A stretch of 64,000 nt of DNA, taken from Eukaryota sp. TZLM1-RC. Taxonomy: Eukaryota; Metamonada: BaSk clade. Location: contig JAUPSS010000004.1 in NCBI GenBank assembly GCA_040285825.1, forward strand, positions 5,463,658 to 5,527,657, read 5' to 3'. The notes under the pieces were generated by a model, which worked only from the letters and a program-made list of their open reading frames with translations, did no database searches and had not been told where the DNA came from. The position numbers and the translations under genes were made by a program. Shown here one piece after another: positions 19,614-31,018 of the stretch (position 1 is the stretch's first letter; each line of letters begins with the position of its first letter).

Positions 19614-22600
19614 TCACCGTTGTTGTTTTGGGCGCCTGCCAGAGCTGGAACCTCTTGGTTTGGGGATAGCAGGGGGAGAAGGTACCGTCTGTCTGCGACG
19701 GTTCTCAGTCTGAAATGAGATTCTGTTCTGATACAAGAAGTCCACGTGATTGATCTGCTCCTTAAAAGATCTAGCATTACAAAAGTTCTCGTATTCTATT
19801 TGAAGAACACTGAAGAATTCTCCTAAAGTGTGGCCATCTGAATAGTAATGGGAGGGATTGGACCAGATCCTGAGGAGTCTGTCCCTAATAATGGTGATAC
19901 CGATGCTTTCGATGACGTGAGAAGCAATTTCCCATTCGGGAAGTCGGTCGACGGGGTTTCCGTGGATGGTGATGTGTCTCATATGTTGAGTCAGACCACG
20001 AACGTCTTGGATAGCGGTGGAACGCGTTAAGACTCTACCTATGTTAAGCATGAAGTCTATCCATTTGTTACCATAATCTCTCTCAGACCAGTCCATGTTT
20101 ACAGCATGAAGTGCGTCTAAGGCTTGATCCAGTCTGCTGAATTGGGTTCTCCTTAGGATCTGTTCCCAAATGTTGCGTTCATCTCTGCTGGTTGGGATCA
20201 TGGTAGAGGAAATTGAAAGGCCAGTGCCTTGGTACCTTAAAGCATTGAGAGCTTCGGGTGTAACGCATTCAGCTAAGCCTCTGGGACTAATGCGCATGGC
20301 AGATCTGAAGAGATCCCATTCATGAATTGGTTCACTGTCGAACCGTTGATCAGATGCCAGTTCTGCTGATCTAGCTAGTTCAAGTTCTTCGCGAAGTCTA
20401 GCAACTTCGCTGGCCAAAGCAACTTGGGCAGGATCCTCGATGTTGCCTCGAGCCTCGTCTACAATTCTATCCGTGCGACTCCAGAGGATAAACTTGTTAA
20501 TAAACTTGAGGAGTTTATCAACGTTTCTTAAATCAGTCGCGTCGAGAGTTGGACGTTTGGGGCGGTCTCTGCGTCTATTGTCCCTATCTCTTGATCCCAC
20601 CATGGAAGATAGGAGAAGGTTACTATCGTAAGTACCTGAGAAAGTAGAACGTGAAGAACTAACCGTGGAAGGTGTTGGTTGAGCCGCATGTTGTGAACTT
20701 GTTGAACCAGTGGAAGGAGGTGTGGGTGGAACCACTGATTGTTCCATAGGCTGTGCAGGTGCTGGAGTTTGTTCCATTGGTGCTAGCACAGTTGGAATTG
20801 AGTCTGGAGTTGGGGACTCATCACTGACTTCTACTACAACATCCTCTTCAGTTTGTTCCATGGAAGGATTATGCGAGGGTTGTGTTGAGGGTTCTGTAGA
20901 AGTTTCCATAGGTTGTTCTGCGGAGGGTGGAACTTCGCTTTGGTGGAATTCCAGGAGAAGGTTCTGTCTCTTCAATCTGGGCTGGAACCTAATAAGAAGA
21001 GATCGCTGGTTGAACCAAGCGTGTTTTCTCTAAAAGACCTTCTACCATGACCCACTTTAACATCCTGGATTCTATGCATCCAGGGAAAACAGTGACGAGC
21101 TGGAGGGCTCTTTGGAGATTACCTGATCTCCTGTGGTCAGGACCACAATATGAAGCTATATGGTCGGGACGTCTGTCGTAAAGAAAGAGTCTTTCACCAT
21201 ATGTGGTTTCGGTAAACCACCACCCTGTTCTATAATGTCTGTCGATAAGGATATCGAGAGATGCGTTGTACCCAGGGCTGAACCTAGGGTAGGGGCAAGG
21301 GTTATAGACATTTATGAAGAAGTTCTCTTCATCTCGAGCGAAGCGTCAGAAAACTCCTTTTCGAGTAGTTCTCATGAACCTAACTCCGGGTCTGGGGTCA
21401 TGAGTGGGTTCAGGATCGTGTCTCGTGTTTTTTGGAGTAATTCTTTCGTCGGAGAGATATGGACCAATCCTTGGAGTGATCCATAATCCTAGGTCATTTT
21501 CGACTCTAGGACCGAAGAAAGGAGGGCGCCCATTGCTCATCTCCGTGGGAGGGATGGCTTCGGGGTCTTCTGGAATTACTCGAGAATCCCTATAACGGGC
21601 ATAAGGATTGTGCTGACGGGAAGCACCACGATGAACACTTGAGCTAGCGTAGGAGCTAGCTTGAGAAGGGGTAGGTTGAGCAGGTGTAGAGGAACTTCCT
21701 CTTCTAGCTTCAATCTCTTTGTCCAGTCTTTTTCTGTGTTCCCAGTTTCGTTTTTCTTGAAGAAAACGCTCTAAATATTTATTAGAGACATCACCAGAAA
21801 TTCTATCAATTTCAGATGGAGGTGCCGTAGGAGGGACCTGCTGTTGAGGTAGAGGAGAAAATTCCTTGGAAGGTTCCTCGTACTCTACCAAATCTGAAAA
21901 GATTTGTTCGTACCTTTTCCTTTGCTCTTCAGAAAGATACGAAGGAAGGTTCGAAGTGCTAGGAATGGAATTACTAGTTTGGAGAGGGAAACAGACAGAT
22001 TATTAACTCCACTTACTGTTGAAGTTAGAGGATATCCTGAAGTTGGAACAGCAGGATTTTGACTGACTCTCCTTGCAGTTGGAACTGAAGGAGGTTGATG
22101 AGAGTGAGAGGGTGGAACCTCAGAATTGGAAGAGAGGGATAAAGATGGTACTTCAATGACCTCTGTAGGGTGGGAAGAAGGTGGTCTTCCAATCCTTCCT
22201 TTGCAGCGAGAGAAGGTTGAACAGACTCTCTGTTCTGAGTAGAAGAAGAAGTTGGTACTTCAGATCTTCTTTCAGGGGGGAGAAGGTGGAACTTCAGATG
22301 CCCTCAATTGCGAAGGAGGAAGAGGAGCAACGGAATCCTCTGCGTCCTCGTTGTCGTAGGAGACTAACGAAGGGCTTCTTCCTTCCGAAGGAACGGAATC
22401 CTCGGGAGGGTTGTCTCGTTCGACAGGAATGGAATCCTGAGGAGTGGAGCTTTCTTCCATTGGAGCGGAATCCTCTGGAAAGGAACTGTCTTCCTTTGGG
22501 GTAGAACCCTCAGGGAAAGTGGCTTCAGGAAGCGCAGAAGCTTTTACTGAAGAAGGGGGCACGGGAGCGGGATCTGTGGTTAGTGGTGAGGAAGAGGGAC

Positions 22601-22682
22601 CAGTCTCTTCCTCAAGGATCCTGCGTTGAGCCGTTGACGACCCAATACGTATTGATGGTCTAGGCGAGTTAGTGTCAGACAT
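19614..22682 (-). pseudogene. gypsy gag, unit A
   Basis: The start codon at 22682 lies inside LTR 2 and the frame reads MSDTNSPRPSIRIGSS across the LTR end. The first ~135 residues are a Ser/Pro/Glu-rich region with imperfect repeats of EDS and VE/ME units. The middle segment (21891-21346) is Pro/Ser-rich and then basic. The 453-residue segment 20975-19614 contains acidic and Pro-rich spacers, then a helical capsid-like region (from ~20500) with GKWIDFMLNIGRVL-like and TLGEFFSVLQIEYENFC segments. Frame breaks include a run of six G at ~22276, a TAG near 21030 and a TGA at 19614-19616 just before the zinc knuckle; the related element at 57-59 kb has AGA at the TGA site. All are shared with unit B. 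Confidence 0.82.
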
Positions 22683-22799
22683 ACAGAGTAAAAGTAATGA
22701 AATTTATTACAAAGAGGAATTGCATTCTCTCTTTTTAAACTAATAGGCGGAATACTAATAAACTAACTAAATAACTATAAATACTATTCAAGACTAACA
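22653..22799 (-). repeat. LTR 2 (shared middle LTR)
   Basis: 147 bp with TG...CA ends. It serves as 5' LTR of unit A and 3' LTR of unit B. The gag ATG is at nucleotide 118 (22682-22680) and the pol stop of unit B is at nucleotides 4-6 (22794-22796). It is followed on the minus strand by ATACGTATTG, which is conserved in the distant relative at 56.7 kb and is the likely primer-binding region. Confidence 0.92.
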
Positions 22800-25700
22800 G
22801 TGCCTTTTCCTCTCTTTCGAGCGACGAGCCCTGGAAGCTCTAGTCACAGGAGGTGAACTAATGGAATTGGTACGCTTCTTGGGAGGAGCGGATTTAGTAC
22901 GGCGACGTGCTTTTGAAGTCTTGATGAAGTCTTTATACGCGGCAGTATTTTGGACTGTAGACAAGTGTTCAGTGGTGATCTCTTTTCCAGGCCATTGCAC
23001 TTGGCAAAAGTCACCGTCCTGACTGAGCACCTTTTCGATGATGTGTTCTTCGACATCACCTGCAGTGACCCAGGAGTGGAACTCATCGTTGGTGGGCAAG
23101 CTGGAGTGCCAGGGTGCTAAATGTTTGACGCTAGCTTGGACGATCGTACCGGTGCAGAGATTCTTAATATTCACAGACGAATTGGATACGATTTCAGTAA
23201 TTAGGAAGGGTCCTGAATAGTCTCCATGAAGCTTAACGGAAGAGCCAGATGCTCTCAATACCAATTGGCCAACTTCAAAAGGGTTTGGAGTTGTCGATCT
23301 AGTTAGCTTGGAAGCTTTGGAAGCTTGATGGTGTGCTGCCTTTTCCTGTTTCTCTTTCAACCTTCGAATTTTAGATTGAATTTCTTGAATAAAAGATGAT
23401 TCAGACGTCGAGCTTTCAGGGATTTCAAGAATCTTGCCAGGGTCTGATCTAGGAGACACATCTGAGCCAAAGATCACTTGGTATGGAGTGTGGTTGGTTA
23501 TTGAGCTCTTGGAAGAGTTGATCAATAATTGCACATAAGGCAAGTATTCAGACCACACATCGTAGGCATTGAAGTCTACGAGCAATTTCCTCAGGTTTTG
23601 CAGGATGTCTCTGTGTCGGCGCTCTACCAGGCCGTTGGACGGAGAAAACCTAGGTATTGACTTTGACACCTCTATGCCCAAAAATTTGCTTAATTCGTCA
23701 AAGACAGCCTTGGAAAATTCGGGTCCATTATCGCTGTGGATTTGAAATGGAATACCAAAGATGGCACAGACTTTCCAAATTAATGCATCTGCAGTAAGAT
23801 TGGCATTTATCTCTTTTAAAGGCACGATGATCGTGAACCTAGAGAAGCTGTCAATAAATACGAGGATGTATTTGTAGCCTTCTTGATCTTCTGGAAGAGG
23901 ACCAATAACGTCGGCGTTGACGCGAGCAAAGGGTCTGTCAGCCCACAATGAACCGGTTGGGGGAACATGCAGTTTGGGAACTGGCTTAGTTTTTCTGACA
24001 GGAGGGCATTCTTGGACGTGCTTATTCATGTCGGTGAGCATGTTTGGCCACCAATAATCGCTGTTCCTGAGCTTGTTCAGGCTTTCAGCTTTGCTTGGAT
24101 GACCTCCTTGCAGCAGTCCATGCAACAAGTTAAGGGTGTCCTTAATGAGTGATTTGGGAATCACTATCTTGTTGTCGTGAGTCATATATAAATCAAGATG
24201 ATTGTTATGAACACAGTTGTTGAAAGAGGGGTCTTTGGAAGCTATGGCAAGCTTCTGTTCGGACCTAATCCTACAGAGCCATGGCTCGAAAATAGGCAGG
24301 TCGTTGGAACATCGTTCTCTGATGACCATGATACGTTCGAAGTTGTTTAAGTCTTCGATGTAGTATCTTTCATTTTCTGTTCCATCAATTTTATCGATGT
24401 AAAATATTGGATGAAGATTTGGAGACATTTGATGAGACAATTGATTGATTTCTTGATGGCCTATAGGCGGAACTATTCGAGACAACATATCAGCCCAGAA
24501 GTTATCTTCCCCTTTGGTATGTACCAAATCGAAGCAGAATTCAGAGAATATGGGTAACCATCTAGTTACAATTCTGTTCTTCTCAGGAGCCGTGAACATG
24601 TAGGTGAGGTTTTGATGGTCTGTGAATATGACCAGTTTCCTTCCTTTCAAGTAGTTTTCAAAACCACTTTGAGTTAACATGAGCAGGATGGCATAGAGTT
24701 CCTTTTGATTTGTTGGCCAGTTCTTTTTGCGAGTTGGTTAACAACCGGCTGAAGAAGCTGATAGGCCTACATTTCCTGTTGATCAGGGGGTACCGGGGTC
24801 GTCGACTTGTTCGATTTGTTCCCATATGACACCGCCTATAGCTATGTCGGACGCATCGCAACTAATTAAAATTTGGTTTTCCAGAGGAGGTAAGCTGAGT
24901 GGCATGTGCTTCGCTATCAGTTGTTTGATCTTTTGAAGAAGTCCGTCGTGCATGTCGGTCCATTGAAGGCGTTGCGCGGGGGGTTTGGGTTTAACGTTGG
25001 AGTGGTTTCCCTCCTTCTTAGTCAATTTGATGATAGGAGCGATGAGCTCAGATACCTGAGGAAGCCATTCTCTAATAAAGTTGACTGATCTTACGAGGCT
25101 GCGGACGTCTTTGATTGTCTTTGGTCTAGGTAGATTCAACAAAGATTCAACGCGAGTGGGATCGATAGTCCGTTGTTTGTTTTGGAAAACACTGCCCAGT
25201 ATCTTGATTGGGTGTTTGAAAGACACGAAATGGCACTTTGGAAGTCCCAAGGAAACTCTTTTGCATCTGGCTTGATCAAGGACGCGACGGAGGCGTTCAA
25301 TGAATTTGTCAAAGGTTGAACCTATGATTATGATGTCATCTATCTAAATGAAGACACCGTCTTCAGAGAAGATGTCAGCCATGACGTTTTGGAAAACGGC
25401 TGGGACATTCTTTAGGCGAAAAGCTGCACGTTTGAACATGATACTTTTTGCCGGGAATGCTCAGGGCTGTTTTCTGCCAGTCCTTTTCAGCAATCTTGAG
25501 TTGCCAAAAGGCTTTGGGGAGGTCAAGGGTGTTTATGTAGTTTGCTTGGGAGAGAAATACCAGCACGTCGGAGATCCTTGGAAGGTTGGGCTCAACAGGA
25601 ATGGTGTTGGCGTTGACTCCGTCCTTGCCACTATAATCACCGGTGAGGCAGGGCTAACGGTGATCTGGGTAGACCACTAGACAGACAGGGGAGCTGAACT

Positions 25701-26856
25701 CATGGTTCGATGGAACAGCAAATCCTGAGTCTACGAGTTCTTCGAAAATTTGGTTAGCGACCTCTAGCCTGGCTGGATTCAGGGTCCTGGGGGGTCTTCT
25801 AACTCTGACGTCTTCGTTGTAGAAGTTGATTTCCATGGGAGGGCAATCGATACCTTCAGCATGAGGCTTGAGGGTAAATACGTCTTCGAACTCTTTCAAA
25901 GTTTGAAGTAGGGACTTCTTGAAATGGTCGTTGTCGAGGTTGATGGTACAACCAGATGAGTTGATGTGTTCCAACCAACGTGTGGAAACGTTGACGACTT
26001 CTGAAGCTTGTGATATTCGATGATCGAATTCGGCTTCAGGTAATAGTAATGTGTGACAGGCGTCGTCCATTCTAATATAAATGCCCTTGTTGTTCATCAG
26101 TCCAAGGTGACTCAGCAAGTCAGCACCAATGAGAATGGTCTCATGTCCAGGAACGATGCTGAACTTGTGTTTCACATGTACAATCTGGGTAACACTGCCT
26201 AGTCTAATGCTAAGGGTTCCAGAAGCAGTACCAAGGGACTGTGAGGTAGTTCCATCAGCAATCTTGTAGGATATGGTTTCGTTGGAACGTGCCATGTTAC
26301 AATTACTGATGATGTCTTCCGTGACTACTGAGCATGTTGCGCCAGAGTCGATTATGCCTTTAACTTCAACATTGTTGATCGAGAAGTTTAATTGTAGGCA
26401 GTTGGTTGTGGACTTTATGGATTGTACCATAAATATTGTATCAGAATCATGTTCAGCTTGTTCTGAGAAGAAATTAGCTTGAATGTTGTGTGTCTTGATA
26501 TGTTCCAAGTTGGCCAAAGGATTGATTAGGGAATCTTTCCATGTTGTATTTTCTGTGTGGGGATGTGTTGTAGTTGTATGGGGTATGGTTTCAAAAATGC
26601 GTAAATAGTGACGGGAACGTTTATTATAAGATGAAGAGCCTCTGCCTCTGCCGCGAGTGCCTCTTCGACTACGGAAACCAGAACCTCTAGAACCTCTGCC
26701 TCGAGCTTGTTGTTGAGCTTATTGCTCTCTCCACTTTTTGCTTCTTTGGCAGTCCTCACTGGGGCACCTTTCAGTCGGATGACCCATTTGTTTACAGAAA
26801 TTGCATTGTACGTTGGACTCAGACTGAGTGGAAAACGGTTGAGTAGAGCTTCCTTC
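22794..26856 (-). pseudogene. gypsy pol, unit B
   Basis: Same layout as unit A. Here one open frame, 24680-22794, runs without a break from RNase H (TDHQNLTYMF) through integrase (HP pair; DVIGPLPEDQEGYKYILVF; HSDNGPEFS; then SPSNGLVERRHRDIL with the catalytic Glu) to the chromodomain-like end. The frame is shifted upstream at ~24722 and ~25445 in T-runs. The zinc finger reads CPPVRK instead of CPSCQK because of two neighbouring homopolymer differences near 23990-24005. In-frame TAGs at 25344-25346 (the RT catalytic box) and 25654-25656 are the same as in unit A. It is defective as written. Confidence 0.9.
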
Positions 26857-29800
26857 TCACCGTTGTTGTTTTGGGCGCCTGCCAGAGCTGGAACCTCTTG
26901 GTTTGGGGATAGCAGGGGGAGAAGGTACCGTCTGTCTGCGACGGTTCTCAGTCTGAAATGAGATTCTGTTCTGATACAAGAAGTCCACGTGATTGATCTG
27001 CTCCTTAAAAGATCTAGCATTACAAAAGTTCTCGTATTCTATTTGAAGAACACTGAAGAATTCTCCTAAAGTGTGGCCATCTGAATAGTAATGGGAGGGA
27101 TTGGACCAGATCCTGAGGAGTCTGTCCCTAATAATGGTGATACCGATGCTTTCGATGACGTGAGAAGCAATTTCCCATTCGGGAAGTCGGTCGACGGGGT
27201 TTCCGTGGATGGTGATGTGTCTCATATGTTGAGTCAGACCACGAACGTCTTGGATAGCGGTGGAACGCGTTAAGACTCTACCTATGTTAAGCATGAAGTC
27301 TATCCATTTGTTACCATAATCTCTCTCAGACCAGTCCATGTTTACAGCATGAAGTGCGTCTAAGGCTTGATCCAGTCTGCTGAATTGGGTTCTCCTTAGG
27401 ATCTGTTCCCAAATGTTGCGTTCATCTCTGCTGGTTGGGATCATGGTAGAGGAAATTGAAAGGCCAGTGCCTTGGTACCTTAAAGCATTGAGAGCTTCGG
27501 GTGTAACGCATTCAGCTAAGCCTCTGGGACTAATGCGCATGGCAGATCTGAAGAGATCCCATTCATGAATTGGTTCACTGTCGAACCGTTGATCAGATGC
27601 CAGTTCTGCTGATCTAGCTAGTTCAAGTTCTTCGCGAAGTCTAGCAACTTCGCTGGCCAAAGCAACTTGGGCAGGATCCTCGATGTTGCCTCGAGCCTCG
27701 TCTACAATTCTATCCGTGCGACTCCAGAGGATAAACTTGTTAATAAACTTGAGGAGTTTATCAACGTTTCTTAAATCAGTCGCGTCGAGAGTTGGACGTT
27801 TGGGGCGGTCTCTGCGTCTATTGTCCCTATCTCTTGATCCCACCATGGAAGATAGGAGAAGGTTACTATCGTAAGTACCTGAGAAAGTAGAACGTGAAGA
27901 ACTAACCGTGGAAGGTGTTGGTTGAGCCGCATGTTGTGAACTTGTTGAACCAGTGGAAGGAGGTGTGGGTGGAACCACTGATTGTTCCATAGGCTGTGCA
28001 GGTGCTGGAGTTTGTTCCATTGGTGCTAGCACAGTTGGAATTGAGTCTGGAGTTGGGGACTCATCACTGACTTCTACTACAACATCCTCTTCAGTTTGTT
28101 CCATGGAAGGATTATGCGAGGGTTGTGTTGAGGGTTCTGTAGAAGTTTCCATAGGTTGTTCTGCGGAGGGTGGAACTTCGCTTTGGTGGAATTCCAGGAG
28201 AAGGTTCTGTCTCTTCAATCTGGGCTGGAACCTAATAAGAAGAGATCGCTGGTTGAACCAAGCGTGTTTTCTCTAAAAGACCTTCTACCATGACCCACTT
28301 TAACATCCTGGATTCTATGCATCCAGGGAAAACAGTGACGAGCTGGAGGGCTCTTTGGAGATTACCTGATCTCCTGTGGTCAGGACCACAATATGAAGCT
28401 ATATGGTCGGGACGTCTGTCGTAAAGAAAGAGTCTTTCACCATATGTGGTTTCGGTAAACCACCACCCTGTTCTATAATGTCTGTCGATAAGGATATCGA
28501 GAGATGCGTTGTACCCAGGGCTGAACCTAGGGTAGGGGCAAGGGTTATAGACATTTATGAAGAAGTTCTCTTCATCTCGAGCGAAGCGTCAGAAAACTCC
28601 TTTTCGAGTAGTTCTCATGAACCTAACTCCGGGTCTGGGGTCATGAGTGGGTTCAGGATCGTGTCTCGTGTTTTTTGGAGTAATTCTTTCGTCGGAGAGA
28701 TATGGACCAATCCTTGAGTGATCCATAATCCTAGGTCATTTTCGACTCTAGGACCGAAGAAAGGAGGGCGCCCATTGCTCATCTCCGTGGGAGGGATGGC
28801 TTCGGGGTCTTCTGGAATTACTCGAGAATCCCTATAACGGGCATAAGGATTGTGCTGACGGGAAGCACCACGATGAACACTTGAGCTAGCGTAGGAGCTA
28901 GCTTGAGAAGGGGTAGGTTGAGCAGGTGTAGAGGAACTTCCTCTTCTAGCTTCAATCTCTTTGTCCAGTCTTTTTCTGTGTTCCCAGTTTCGTTTTTCTT
29001 GAAGAAAACGCTCTAAATATTTATTAGAGACATCACCAGAAATTCTATCAATTTCAGATGGAGGTGCCGTAGGAGGGACCTGCTGTTGAGGTAGAGGAGA
29101 AAATTCCTTGGAAGGTTCCTCGTACTCTACCAAATCTGAAAAGATTTGTTCGTACCTTTTCCTTTGCTCTTCAGAAAGATACGAAGGAAGGTTCGAAGTG
29201 CTAGGAATGGAATTACTAGTTTGGAGAGGGGAAACAGACAGATTATTAACTCCACTTACTGTTGAAGTTAGAGGATATCCTGAAGTTGGAACAGCAGGAT
29301 TTTGACTGACTCTCCTTGCAGTTGGAACTGAAGGAGGTTGATGAGAGTGAGAGGGTGGAACCTCAGAATTGGAAGAGAGGGATAAAGATGGTACTTCAAT
29401 GACCTCTGTAGGGTGGGAAGAAGGTGGTCTTCCAATCCTTCCTTTGCAGCGAGAGAAGGTTGAACAGACTCTCTGTTCTGAGTAGAAGAAGAAGTTGGTA
29501 CTTCAGATCTTCTTTCAGGGGGGAGAAGGTGGAACTTCAGATGCCCTCAATTGCGAAGGAGGAAGAGGAGCAACGGAATCCTCTGCGTCCTCGTTGTCGT
29601 AGGAGACTAACGAAGGGCTTCTTCCTTCCGAAGGAACGGAATCCTCGGGAGGGTTGTCTCGTTCGACAGGAATGGAATCCTGAGGAGTGGAGCTTTCTTC
29701 CATTGGAGCGGAATCCTCTGGAAAGGAACTGTCTTCCTTTGGGGTAGAACCCTCAGGGAAAGTGGCTTCAGGAAGCGCAGAAGCTTTTACTGAAGAAGGG

Positions 29801-29925
29801 GGCACGGGAGCGGGATCTGTGGTTAGTGGTGAGGAAGAGGGACCAGTCTCTTCCTCAAGGATCCTGCGTTGAGCCGTTGACGACCCAATACGTATTGATG
29901 GTCTAGGCGAGTTAGTGTCAGACAT
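26857..29925 (-). pseudogene. gypsy gag, unit B
   Basis: Near-identical to unit A gag. The start at 29925 is inside LTR 3. TGA at 26857-26859 separates the capsid part from the zinc knuckle. One-base differences from unit A occur at ~28713 (GG versus G) and ~29228 (GGG versus GGGG), both in short homopolymers. Confidence 0.82.
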
Positions 29926-30042
29926 ACAGAGTAAAAGTAATGAAATTTATTACAAAGAGGAATTGCATTCTCTCTTTTTAAACTAATAGGTGGAATACTA
30001 ATAAACTAACTAAATAACTATAAATACTATTCAAGACTAACA
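29896..30042 (-). repeat. LTR 3 (5' LTR of unit B)
   Basis: 147 bp, TG...CA. It differs from LTR 2 by one visible transition (aataggTgg versus aataggCgg, ~29992). Followed directly by the right target duplication GATG (30043-30046). Confidence 0.92.
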
Positions 30043-30046
30043 GATG

Positions 30047-31018
30047 AACATTTTTCGAAAATTGACCTAGGAATCGATGCTTTCCCCAATCACTAAATTA
30101 CGATAAACACGAAAAGAATTATGCAACTTTAAATTACACTCTTCGAAGAATCCAAAAACGACTTACTGAAATGTATGAAAAGATCTTTATAAAAACATGT
30201 TCAGCTCGGTTGTTTCAAATCAAGATCTCCATTCATTGTTATGGAAAAAAGGTGTTTGTGAAAATCTGTCATCAGATTCTTCACTGTTTGTGACCATTCT
30301 ACCACGAAGATTTGGATTGTGTGCCACTAATGAAGCGTTTGTAACAAAAAGAGGTTATATTTGAGTATTCCCATTAATCGATTATTATTAAAAGAAAAAT
30401 GAATTTGTTCAAATTCACCTCAGCTCACTTTGCGCCATGCTCTGAATTGTTTGAAATTGATAACTTATCGTTTTTTATTACATGATGCTGTTAGAAGCAC
30501 TGTTTTCAATATGGTACGAACTGCAAGAATCTCGTGTATTAAAGAGACTCTGCTGAAAGAAACATTGATTGAATAATTTTGGTTCTGTTGACAGAGGTGA
30601 TGTATACTGTGATTTGATTGAGAACTCTGAAGCTGTTGTTGACTTTATCTTATGTAATGTTGCAAATTGCACTTTGGTTCAAAAGAAGAATACTTAATCC
30701 TGTAAGCGCTTTTGAATTTAAAGCAAAAGAAAAACATAGAAAATATGATAAGGATTTTGAAGAAGCTAATGCTGGTAGAAATACACAGCTAGTTATTATT
30801 GCTTCCCCATTTTTGATAAACGGAAGATTATCAGTTGAAGCAGAAACTTTTTTTAATGACTTTCAAAAAATGGTTCAAGAAAAACAATGAAAAGATTTGA
30901 TATTTATTATGGCGCTTTTGGATTCAATTGGCTATAATCAATAGAATGCTTCAATTTTTCAATCGAATTAGAGAAGCTTTAGCTAGACAGCAAGTAGATC
31001 ACAGAAACTCATGTGGTT
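30047..31018 (+). mobile_element. type 2 LINE, right part (continuation after the gypsy tandem)
   Basis: Resumes the reading begun at 14.6-15.4 kb: EHFSKID, then the segment with CSARLFQIKIS and LLWKKGVCENLSSDSSLFVTILPRRFGLC (~30190-30330). The endonuclease segment RGDVYCDLIENSEAVVDFIL (~30595-30655) follows, then KAKEKHRKYDKDFEEANAGRNTQL and the C-terminal NRMLQFFNRIREALARQQVD (~30940-30990). The sequence then breaks into the 0.94-kb repeat. Several frameshifts; no function. Confidence 0.82.

Larger units (their letters stand above)
15409..30042 (-). mobile_element. tandem Ty3/gypsy chromovirus: LTR-internal-LTR-internal-LTR
   Basis: Three LTRs of 147 bp flank two internal regions of ~7.1 kb, all on the minus strand. 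The whole array is bounded by a 4-bp duplication GATG (15405-15408 and 30043-30046), so the array occupies one integration site. The domain order gag, CCHC, protease, RT, RNase H, integrase, chromodomain is that of Ty3/gypsy chromoviruses. The two internals are almost identical and share the same internal stops, so the second unit most likely arose by LTR-LTR unequal exchange rather than by a new integration. An assembly duplication is the alternative. Confidence 0.92.

Noticed and set aside
19464-19718. Plus-strand frames inside the gypsy units (also at 20710, 21160, 22181 and the equivalent places in unit B)
   Set aside because: They are mirror frames of gag and pol. They repeat identically in both units only because the DNA does.
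15409-30042. Idea of an alternative genetic code because of in-frame TAG and TGA in pol
   Set aside because: Host frames end in TAG or TAA with no read-through homology, and the 57-59 kb relative has AGA at the TGA site. Ordinary inactivation is simpler.
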